From the NCBI GenBank assembly GCA_037176725.1, contig JAZBRS010000039.1, positions 22,046,001 through 22,110,000 of the forward strand: DNA of 64,000 bases. The letters run 5' to 3'. Below the pieces are notes generated by a model that worked only from the letters and a program-made list of their open reading frames with translations, was not told the DNA's origin and ran no database searches. The position numbers were made by a program, and so were the translations under genes. This document shows, piece by piece, positions 55,701 through 64,000 of this stretch (position 1 is its first letter; the number at the start of each line of letters is the position of its first letter). The stretch is from Posidonia oceanica. Lineage: Eukaryota > Streptophyta > Magnoliopsida > Alismatales > Posidoniaceae.

Positions 55701-56933
55701 GGTCATCTGATTGTCTTCCATCGTGCTGTCTTTTACGGTCGCTCCAATGTGCCGATGGGCGTTGGTCCTGGTGTGAGTGTTAGTGACCTTCAACGGGAGT
55801 TGGTGACTGCCAACGGTCACATTCAGGAGTTGGTAAGCAATTTCTTTTTGTGTTCTTTCACCTTACTGCTTATTTGCTTATGCATCTCTTTTGGTCGCAC
55901 AGCTGGCTGCTTCAGAGGGTATGACTGAGGCATTCAGGACTCAGCAGCAGCAGCACTCTTTGAGGGTTGAGGAGATAGTGTGGGAGAGGGACAAGCTGTT
56001 GTCCCATCTGTACGAGTTTCAAGCACGGGTGAGCCTCGTTTTTTCCTTTCAGTTGTTTGTGCCTATTCCTGCTGTTTAACTGTCATTTTTTGCTTTGATA
56101 TAGGCCAAGGGTGCCTCGACAAGTGCAGAGCCTCCCCCCGCTGCCACCACAGGTCCAGCTGCTTCCCGTGTTGAGGGCATACTTGTTGAGGAGGTCCGGG
56201 CTCGTGATTCAGAGGTACTACCACACTTTTCATACTTTAAATACCTGTAAATACCTGTCCTCTAACTTATATAATTTCATTGTGCAGATTCAAGCGATGA
56301 TGGATCTGATCCACACACCTCCAGCCACCGGTCCCACTCAGAGCCAGCTAGATGACGCTTTCGGGCGTGTCGAGGAGCTACAGAGGTGTCTCAGTCAGGT
56401 GGAGTGGGAGCATGACAGCCACATCCAGGAGTTAGAGGCCCATGTGGCTGCATCTGATGCAGCCATGGCTAGGGTTCAGTTGGAGGCTACCACCCTGAGA
56501 AAGGTACTTCTGCTCTGCTTTAATACTTTAATTGTATCTAATCTTTCTGCTTTTCTTGCTAATAAACTGCTTTGACTCTGTGGTTTGCTGTTTCTTGTTG
56601 CAGTTGAGTGACTTCCATGGACAGCAGCTGCAGGACATGGAGGCACGACTGATGCAGACAAAGGCGGTAGTTGAGTCAATTCTCCCTGATGCTGATGTTG
56701 CTGATTTGATGCCTGTCCTTGTTGCTGTAGCTCCTGTGGGGTTGGGGCATTCTCAAGTTTTGACGACTGAGCAGGTTGCGCGAGCACGCTCTTCCCCTCA
56801 CCTTGGGCTGCTTCGTTCTGTACTGAGGGGGTCTTGAGAGAGGAGCCAGAGTGGAGCGACTTCTTTAGTTGCACAGCCCAGGCCAAGGCCTCCCAGTGGT
56901 GAGCATGAGGGTAGTGGCGAGTCAGGCCACTGA
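52733..56933 (+). pseudogene. PMD gene 2: nine-exon MAIN-like gene with coiled-coil tail (broken)
   Basis: Exons by reading frame and GT-AG borders: 52733-52806 (MVSGSASGGASAGGG), 54075-54297, 54393-55046, 55128-55294, 55366-55832, 55903-56028, 56104-56214, 56288-56503, 56604-56933. Exon 3 holds the plant mobile domain: GFGHFLEIVPFEIHVGLLVS, FILRVGEMMITLEDVVWLVG, then HAGSIPLLLDV. Exon 4 adds TWIFKHFVYLRPG and exon 5 VLRQFGFRQVFPTF. Exons 6-9 are heptad-like, Glu/Gln-rich (VEELQRCLSQVEWEHDSHI), so a coiled-coil tail is likely. Lesions: TAG 55206, TAG near 55372 (Trp expected before RPY), a frameshift near 55480, TAG near 55682 and TGA 56835. All eight introns retain GT-AG ends. It lies antisense to element D. 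Exon 1 is the least certain exon. Confidence 0.75.
52807..54074 (+). other. First intron of PMD gene 2 (1.27 kb, AT-rich)
   Basis: Donor AG|GTACCC and acceptor TTCCAG|G; phase 2, joining Trp-Arg to Val-Ser-Asp in frame. Very T/A-rich after 52920 with repeated 'gattaatgtttgaaatg' phrases (53800-54000). No coding sequence was recognised in it. Confidence 0.55.
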
Positions 56934-58228
56934 GTTTGTCCTTTTTGTTTGTTTGTTTCCGTCAGAGTTTGTACTTGTAAATATTTATATGAAATGAAAT
57001 GTTTTCTGCTTTGTTTACCTGCACATGCTTACTTTTATGTTAGTAATCACAAAACATACCTTCCTTGGCAAAAGATTTGGTTAAGTTAATTAAAAAAAGA
57101 TGATATAACAAATGTGAATGAAAAGAAAGCATACTTATTCTTGAAAAAGGGGTGGAGGGAATTAATTTCTAGCCTCAGCTAAAGAGATGGAAAATCAGAG
57201 CCCAGTAGACGCTGATTGTGAGTCATCCGTGGATGCTGCAAAGATCATTATGTGAGTAATGTCTTTGTTGAGAGAACGCACCCAAGCCGTGAAACACGCT
57301 TGAATAGGATGCTAACTCTGAATCCTGGTGAGTCGATAGTTGCATCATCAGCCAGATTAATTCCAGTTTTCCTACTTACTAAGTTCTCACTTGTAGGTAG
57401 ATTGGATGTTTTGGTTTCTTAGTTTTTTTTGTCTTTTTCTAGGTTTTGTAATTTTTTGGCATTTTTGCTTTTACAATCTTTTTGGGTTTTGTTGCTTTTC
57501 TAATTTTTTTTGGATTTTTGATTTCTCTAATGGGGAAAGCTGAGTATCTACTCTAAGCATTAGCCTTTGGGTCTGTTCTAACCGTATGAGTGGGCCCTAT
57601 ATTCGTGGACGTGTCCCTTGTGTCATGCTTGCACCTTTGGAGACTTTGATCCACCCATCAGTCCTTATTAGGGTTGTTCTTCCCTCAGCCCTTTCAGTCC
57701 TTGACCACCAAGGGTTGCATATTCCTTGCCTGTCAGTGGAATAGGACGGGGGAGGTTTAAGACATAGTAGGCTCTCGATTTTGGCTTAGGTCTTGGATTC
57801 CACTTGCCTATTTTGGTCCTTAATGCATCTTTCTAAGATTTATGCCTTACGATTCATAGATCGCTTTGGCAATTTTCGCTCTTTGGAGAGCTCTTTGCTG
57901 CCCTCTTATAGTTGGACAGTTTCTTTTACTGTCTCTTTTCATTTGTTCCTCACTTGGATAGCTTCTTTGCTGCCTTCTTTCCTCTCTGTTTGGGCAGTTT
58001 TTGCTGCCATCTTTTCTAGACGCTTTCTAAGTTATTTGGCAAGCGGTTCGTACCATAAGCCTCTACTTTGAGCTTACCTTTCCCTTACCTCCCTATGCAA
58101 GGTGTATGTGGAGATAGGTTAGGGCATGGGTCCCCCTAGGTGTTCCTCTTCTTATTGGCTTTGGGAATCTTCCCCCTATTTCAGCTCGATGTTAAGACCT
58201 AAGTCTACCATTGATACAAGCCTATTGG
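56934..58228 (-). other. Spacer between PMD gene 2 and element D integrase
   Basis: No gene seen. Includes T-rich stretches (57410-57530), text resembling the post-integrase spacers of A and C only in composition, and 'ctcttt..tttgctgcc' imperfect repeats (57870-58030). The inverted pair of elements A and C was not found here. Confidence 0.45.
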
Positions 58229-59593
58229 TCAAGGGTAGTACTTTTTCAAGTGCATTGCATTCCAGGGGTCAAGAAGATTTGTCCCGTTTTGGGATAACCG
58301 ATAGGCATTCCCTAGATATGCAGCAACCACTACATGGGGTCCCTCCCAGTTTGGTTTTAACTTTCCCTTAGGATGGGGCTTATTGTAGGGCAACACCTCT
58401 TTTAGCACCAGATCACCAATTTTAAATTTACGTTCGATTACTTTCTTTTGGTAAGCCTTGGTTAACCTTTGTTGGTAGACACGCGTATGCTCAGCGGCTG
58501 CCAGCCGTTTCTCATCAAGGAGATCCAAATGAAGGAGTAAAGCCAGCCTCTTTTCTTCAGCAGACATTCTCCTATCAAATTTAACTCTTAACAAGGGGAT
58601 CAGGATCTCGTATGGGACTATTGCTTCCATTCCAAAGGCTAAAGCATAGGGGGTTTGACCCGTTGCCGTCCTTATGGTGGTGCAGTATGCCCATAATGCA
58701 TTAACAAGCTTATCTGACCAATCCGATCCCTTAGCGTCTTCTATCGTCTTTTTAATGACTTTGATTATGGTCTTATTAGTAGCTTTTGCTTGGCCGTTCC
58801 CTTGCAGGTAATACGGGGAAGAGTGGTGTAGAGTGATACTGAATTTTTGGCATAACCGCTTGAACTCCTCTGAGATGAAGATCGGTCTGTTGTCTAGTAC
58901 TAAGGCTTTAGGCACCCTGAACCTTGTGATGATATTTCACTGTACGAATCGGCACAGGGTTGTGGCCTTGATGTTCGCAAACACCTCCGCTTCTGCCCAT
59001 TTGGTGAAGTATTCAGTCGCTGTGAGGATGAAGGTGTTGCCCTTGTCCTGATGGATGGGTCCCACCACATCGAAGGCCTACATAGAGAAAGGCCATGGCG
59101 TTGATAAAGCATGAAGCGCTGAAGCTAGAGCATGAATCTTGTTGGCATGCAGCTGGCAGCTCTTGCACCGCTTGACTTTACTTGCATAGTTAGCTTCCAT
59201 GGTAGGCCAGTAATACCCCCATCTGATTATCATTTTGGCCATGAACTGGGAGTTGATGTGGCCCCTGCAGACTCCTTCATGTGTTTCATTGAGAATTTCG
59301 GTTGATTCAGATGCGTCCACACATCGGAGTTCAATCCCTAAGGGTGTTCTCTGGAATAGTGTGTTGGCTCTGATGTAGTATTTTGTAGCCATACTCCTCA
59401 GTGCTTCTCTGTCCTTAGGAGTTACATAGGTCAGGAAGGTGCGATCTTGTACATAATTCTGTATGTCGTAGTACCACGGATTGCCATCATTGCTTACTTC
59501 TATAGCTCCTTGATAACAAAGCTCTATGCGCATTACGCTTTCTTGGTTTAGTTCCTCCTTGAATTCCTGAACCCATTCTGCGACAGACCCCAT
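58229..59593 (-). pseudogene. Element D integrase (broken; catalytic Glu replaced)
   Basis: Zinc region ends CKSCQLHANKIHA (about 59155). The core starts WPFSM-stop-AFDVVGPIHQ with the first Asp, then VLDNRPIF with the second Asp (Gly of the usual DNG is Arg). The third position reads NGQAKATNK where Glu is expected (Lys codon, plus strand 58784-58786), which would abolish activity. The C-terminal part contains FKIGDLVLKEV and GKLKPNWEGPHVV and ends LKKYYP at 58229. Stops lie at 59078 and about 58945. The frame is continuous with RT. Confidence 0.88.
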
Positions 59594-59611
59594 TGTTGGT
59601 GCGCTAATTTT

Positions 59612-60050
59612 TCACATCGTGATGGATTGCTCGTTTGTCTCTGAACTGAAGGGGAACGAGGATGCCAATGAGGCCAATGAATCAGCCAAGATGTTGTTGC
59701 TTCTAAGTGCATGAACATATATTACTCTGTCAAACTTCTTCAATAAAGATCTAGCTAGATTGCTGTATGCCTGCAGCTTTAGTGAGAGGGTCTTGTATTT
59801 GTTGAGGACTTGTCGTATGACAAGCTGTGAGTCTCCAATTACTTTTAGCCTCCTTGCCCCTAGATCGAGAGCCATTTGGAGCCCTAGGATGAGTGCCTCA
59901 TATTCTGTGATATTATTGCTTGTCGAGAAGAGTAGCTGGGCTGCAGCAGGGAGAACAACACCCTCCAGAGTGAGGAGTGTCACTCCTATTCCGGCGCCCT
60001 ACGAGTTAAGTGCTCCATCGAAATGGAGAGTCCATTCTCTAATAAGTGGC
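59612..60050 (-). pseudogene. Element D archaeal-type RNase H (aRNH)
   Basis: WTLHFDGALNS-stop-GAGIGVTLL, then NNITEYEALILGLQMALDLG, KVIGDSQLVIRQV and NILADSLASLASS: the D-E-D-D set is present. TAG at 59999-60001 separates the first strand from the rest and TGA at 59612 ends the segment. It lies between the ordinary RNase H and integrase, as in A and C. Confidence 0.85.
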
Positions 60051-62074
60051 ACGACACTACTGATCGCCAGTATTTCCTCGTTTGGAAAATCTATTGATCC
60101 TTGTTGATATCCTAACACAGGTAGCCCAGCGAGTTGATCTGCGATAGCTTGCCCCTTGACTGCCTTCTGAGTGATGAACTGCAGCTCGAACTCAGTGAGG
60201 AGCATTTGCCATCGTGCTAGCCTTCCAGACAATGCAAGTTTCTCGAACATATACTTGATAGGGTCCATCTTGGCTATGTAACAGACTTTGTGTGCCAGAA
60301 AGTAGTGTCTGAGCTTCTGTGAGGCCCATACTAAGGCTAGGCAGTGTCTCTCAATTTGGGAGTACTTCCTCTCATACACAATGAATGTTCTACTGAGGTA
60401 ATAAACCGCTTTCTCCTTCCTTCTAGTCTCATCGTGTTGTGCCAGGACGACACCCACCGAGTTATCAGTGACGGCCAAGTAAAGTAGCGATGGCCTCTCG
60501 GGGACCGGAGCAGTCAACACTGGAGGATTGAGGAGGTAGAGCTTTAGATCATCGAAAGCCTTTTGACAGGTATGATCCCACTTGAATTCCGTGCCACCTT
60601 TTAAAAGCCCATAGAATGGTCTACACTTTTCCGCATGCTGAGAGTTGAATCTGCGGATAAACTGTAGCCTCCCTATGAGTCCTCTGAGCTCCTTGATATT
60701 CTTCGGTGGTGGCATGGCTGTTATAGCTTTAGCTTTGGTGGGATCCACTTCTATGCCCCTTTTGCTTACTATGAAGCCGAGTAGCTTTCCGACAATGACC
60801 CCGAAGACACACTTCTTGGGGTTCATCCTAAGGTTGTACTGGTCTACTCTCTGGAGTACTCTTTCTAATGCTTCAAAGTGTCCTTCTCTTATTTTTGATT
60901 TTACTAACAAGTCATCCACATAGCACTCCATGCAATCATGTATCATGTCGTGAAAGATCAACATCATTGCCCTCTGATAGGTGGCTCCAGCGTTCTTTAG
61001 TCCGAACGGCATGACTACATAGCAATAGGTCTCCAATGGAGTGGTAAACGAGGTCTTCTCCTGATCATCTTCTGAGAGTTTGATCTGGTTGTATCCGGAG
61101 AAACCATCCATGAATGAGAGCATCTCATGGCCTACGGTGTTGTCTATGAGGATGTCTATATATGGGAGAGGGAAATCATCTTTCGGGCATGCTTCATTGA
61201 GGTTTTTGTAATCAATGCACACGCGCACTTTACCATCTTTCTTCATTACTGGAACTATGTTTGCGATCCACTCTGGATATACCACAACTCTGATGAACTT
61301 TGCTTTATGCAACTTGTCTATCTCCTCTTTGACTTTTAGAGTGAAGTCTGGACATAGACGTTGGAGCTTCTGCTTCGCTGTCTTTGCACCTGGCTTGAGA
61401 GGAAGCCAGTGCTCCACCAGTAGTGATTCAAGCTCGGGCATTTCTCCATAAGAGAAGGCCAGTACCTGCACATATCTTTTGAGTAGCTTCTCCATTCTGG
61501 CTCGTTCATCTGAGTGAAGGGCAGAGCTTATCCGAACTGGTCTTGGATCATCTTCAGAGCCCAAATTGATTTCTTCTATTTCTTCAGCGGTAGCCTTGGT
61601 CTGCTCATCGTATTTCTTCATCATTTCTTCAAAGATGGCAGGGTCTACTGATTCTTCTTCATCTAGGTCTTCTTCTGTATCCACCAGCTCGAAGGCTTCA
61701 TAGTTCCCAGTGCTTTTGCCGGTGATGTTCGACACTTCTTCGACTAGGAAGATGGCATGTGACATGGCTAGCTCCTGTGGTAACGCCGTGGTATAATGAC
61801 ATATTTTGACAATTTGGGTGATTGGCTCCTTCCTGTTTTGGCCTGCACGCTTAGCAAAGTGATTAGATACTTTTTGTGAGGACATGGTGGTGGTTAGGCC
61901 GTCCCTGCCATGCCCTCGGCTACCTTCCCCACTATTAACTAAACTAGGAAGTAAATTGCTGGAAAGTAAATTATGCGAAAATAAAATGTAGGAATTGAAA
62001 GCGGGAAAGAAATTATTTACAAGAGTAGGGGGATTGCCCCTAGGTTTGCCTCCGCGGTGGAGGCGGTGCGCCAT
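60051..62074 (-). pseudogene. pol: Element D reverse transcriptase and RNase H (long open stretch)
   Basis: An uninterrupted frame of 691 codons (62074-59999). RT motifs: KKDGKVRVCIDYKNLNEA, LSFMDGFSGYNQIKL, MPFGLKNAGATYQRAM, YVDDLLVKSK (about 60915) and RMNPKKCVFGV. RNase H: LLYLAVTDNSVGVVLAQHDE, YYLSRTF, ERHCLALVWASQKLRHY. The first ~60 codons after 62074 look noncoding (AT-rich) and may be intronic: a donor GTAAAT at 62020 and acceptors near 61960 or 61939 are possible. It is called a pseudogene because the polyprotein is interrupted at both ends and the integrase is defective. Confidence 0.85.
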
Positions 62075-62080
62075 CGGGCA

Positions 62081-63004
62081 TTAGTCTGTGGCCCTGGCCC
62101 CTTCTTGCTCAGAGTGGCAAGGCTGTAGGTCGCTGAAGAGACAGGTGAGTTCATAGACAGGGTCAGAGTCCTCTATTTCAGTGTCTTTAGTGGGAATTCC
62201 AGAGGAGTCATTTGTTGAGATGTCTGGAGGCAGGGGAATTTCTGGAGAAGCGGGGAGAATGGCAGCGGGGACCTCTTTTGTGCAAGAGGTTGGTGCTTCT
62301 TTCTCAGAACCCATCAGAATGCCGAGGATGATGGGAACTTCTTTTGGGCGGGGAGAAGAAGTTGGTGTTGTCTTGGGATCTGTTTGAGTGCCGAGGATGA
62401 CGGTGTTGGAAGCTTCTTTAGAGCTGTGAGAAGAAGTTGTTGCTGTTGTTGAGTCGGCCAAGATGTTAGGAGCTGTGTTTGACTCTTGTTTGTCATGTAT
62501 TTGCAACCCGTTTGATATGAAATGGTTTGCTAAGGACCATGCCAGAGGTTTGCTTGGATTTGGATGCCCAAGGTATCCTAGCCCTGTACGACTATGCTCC
62601 TCAGGTGTTTCAAGCGCATCCTTCATTCCTTGCTCTTGGCGGCCGAGTCCCTTCCCTAGGGTGTACCCTATTTTGAGAAGAATCTCCCATGGCCTCTTCA
62701 TGTAGTCTGGGTAATTGTATTGATTCATGTCAATACTCCGAGGGGTGAAGATCTGCTTTACATTATTTACAGCCTTGGTAGCAGAGTCCCTGATTGATGG
62801 TGCCGGCGTGGTAGTTGGGACTGTCACTAAGTGGGCAGCTACTTCTATTGGTTCATCTCCCAGTATTTTGATTATCTTCCCTTGGTGAGGGAATTTCATG
62901 CATTGGTGGCATGGGGATGTGACTGCCTTGATTTCTTCAATCCAGTGGCGTCCCAAAATGAGTCGATACGAGATTGATGCATCGACTACTATTAGTTCAG
63001 TTTT
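62081..63004 (-). pseudogene. Element D protease C-terminus and G-patch region
   Basis: Frame resuming after an indel near 63005: LIVVDASISYRLILGRHWIE completes the protease, then DMNQYNYPDYMKRPWEILLK leads to GYTLGKGLGRQEQGM, a G-patch-type RNA-binding motif, with GLGYLG after it. A Ser/Thr/Pro-rich stretch (62500-62150) follows and the frame stops at 62081. G-patch domains between protease and RT are found in several retroelement groups; element C has a remnant at the same place. Confidence 0.8.
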
Positions 63005-63465
63005 GTTTGAAGAGGGCCAATGGTGACTCCGGCGGTGATTTTTCCTAGAGCTGTCTTCTTGTTGTTGTCATACCTTGATACAGTTAAGGCCACTGGGCAT
63101 AATTGAGACTTTGTTAGCCCAATCAACTGCATGGTATCTAGAGAACACACATTCAGGGTTGCCCCTGTGTCTACATGCACACCACAAAATTTATGATCAT
63201 TTATTACAATTGTAACACTCAAGGGCGGAGTCCTCCCTTCAGGAGGAGCTAGCTCGGAGTCAGTGAAGAAGACCATAGGTTCTATTAATACGGCAGCTGC
63301 AACGGTTGCCAGAGTTTCAGTGGGCATGTCCTCCGATACTTGAGCTTTCTTCAGCACCTCCATCAGGATGTCTCGATGCTTTTCTGAGGCTTTGATTAGC
63401 TCGTAGATGGAGATCTTCACGTGTGTCTTCTTGAGCTGTTCCAAGACATCAAATGTGCCCTCCAT
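62992..63465 (-). pseudogene. Element D aspartic protease, second domain
   Basis: ISIYELIKASEKHRDILMEV, DSELAPPEGRTPPL, then the active site VDTGATLNVCSL (about 63150-63180). Asp-Thr-Gly-Ala is a catalytically regular motif, unlike the Asp-Asn-Gly-Ser of element C. The frame runs into a stop at 62992 after a shift near 63005; the missing C-terminal half is encoded in the next frame. It processes the gag-pol polyprotein in active elements. Confidence 0.82.
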
Positions 63466-64000
63466 TCTTCAGGGAATGTGAAATTCTTGGCGAGGCAGGG
63501 ACATGACTTGCTCAGCATTAGGTGGAGGCGGTGTGATCTGGTTGGAGATTCGCCCTGTTCTGGTGATGGGGGCTTGTTGAGCCTGATTGTGCCCTTCTCT
63601 AGCAGAGACAGATTTAAGCAGAGACATAGGCCTTCTAAGGAGAGACTGCCCCTGATTTACAGGCAGATGGAATGAATCCAGCTGTGGAGGTCTCTAAGTC
63701 TGAGTATACCCTTGGATGGCTTGAATGTCCGTGAGCTGCTGAAATCCCTGAATGCTGGGGGCCTCATCATCCCAGTCATCTATCCAGCCACATGTGCCGT
63801 CTGGTGGTGAACCTCCCATGTGAAATTCACTTAAATAGGGCCTCTAGATCATTGCTAGGTCCGTCTCTTGATTTGCTTTGATGGTGATCACTTCCCCTTG
63901 GAACTTGAATTTTAAGAGCTGATGTATCGAGGATGCGACGACACATATCTCTGCCAACCAGGATCTTCCCAGGATTAATGGTTCTACCAATTCATGCTCC
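63466..64000 (-). pseudogene. Element D: tail of an additional protease domain and linker, cut by window edge
   Basis: In the same frame as the protease at 62992-63465. At the window edge it reads EPLILGRSWLAEICVV and then SSIHQLLKFKFQGEVITI, the usual C-terminal end of a Tat protease (LLLGRPW..., S..HQ..KF). About 130 codons later a full second protease begins, so two protease domains seem to lie in tandem. The linker has WIDDWDDEAP and Gln/Pro-rich text. Stops occur at about 63845, 63693 and 63470. Confidence 0.6.

Larger units (their letters stand above)
48291..64000 (-). mobile_element. Element D: Tat/Ogre-like retrotransposon carrying antisense PMD genes; 5' end outside window
   Basis: Minus-strand order: protease(s), G-patch, RT, RNase H, aRNH, integrase, a spacer, then two PMD pseudogenes on the opposite strand, PPT and 3' LTR. 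The frame from about 63005 to 58229 is unshifted with about six stops, so it is the best kept pol here. The PMD genes lie wholly between the integrase stop and the PPT. Two explanations fit: they are captured antisense genes of the element, or host genes later trapped by insertion of another element. The short-family LTR and PPT on their left favour the first. Confidence 0.7.

Noticed and set aside
1..64000. tRNA, rRNA or organelle-derived sequences
   Set aside because: No cloverleaf, rRNA signature or plastid/mitochondrial gene text was recognised on reading either strand.

Overview
The window is nuclear DNA of a seed plant, most likely a flowering plant with a repeat-rich genome. The evidence is Ty3/gypsy polyproteins of the Tat/Ogre lineage, plant mobile domain (PMD) genes with GT-AG introns, plant-style TATA boxes (CTATAAATA) and telomere-like CCCTAAA strings. 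I cannot name the species. I see no rRNA, tRNA or intact host housekeeping gene; almost everything is nested LTR retrotransposon.

Layout. 1-2893: right-hand part of a long minus-strand LTR ('long family') inserted into the reverse transcriptase (RT) of element A. 2894-12490: element A (plus strand): RT, RNase H, second RNase H, integrase, a spacer with a conserved inverted repeat, a decayed DUF7745/PMD-like additional ORF, a short-unit tandem array, polypurine tract (PPT) and 3' LTR, which is broken at 12490 by a related LTR (12491-16536). 16546-17841: minus-strand LTR of a short family. 17842-47558: element C (minus strand), ordered from right to left as 5' LTR, primer binding site (PBS), gag, protease, G-patch, RT, two RNases H, integrase, inverted-repeat spacer, an intact DUF7745-like ORF, a 70-bp tandem array, PPT and 3' LTR. 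Element C is split by two solo LTRs: 2705 bp at 33091-35795 inside integrase and 5749 bp at 21830-27578 inside the array. Both have recognisable 5-bp target duplications. 47559-48290: a fragment of a Myb/SANT-like gene with a minisatellite. 48291-64000: element D (minus strand, 5' end outside the window), with its 3' LTR, two intron-containing PMD pseudogenes lying antisense, then integrase, RNases H, RT, G-patch and what looks like two protease domains.

How the parts relate. A, C and D all have the Tat/Ogre layout: protease, G-patch (seen in C and D), RT, ordinary RNase H, archaeal-type RNase H, integrase, then an extra gene region before the 3' LTR. That extra region carries PMD-superfamily genes in all three: one sense ORF in A and C, two spliced antisense genes in D. 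Decay is mostly by substitutions that create stops, often CAG to TAG or CGA to TGA, with long stretches free of frameshifts. This is what deamination of methylated cytosines would leave. Only the additional ORF of element C (29949-31151) is open from end to end.

Limits: domain names come from motif recognition by eye and boundaries are approximate except where a terminus or splice site is stated. No database search or alignment program was used.
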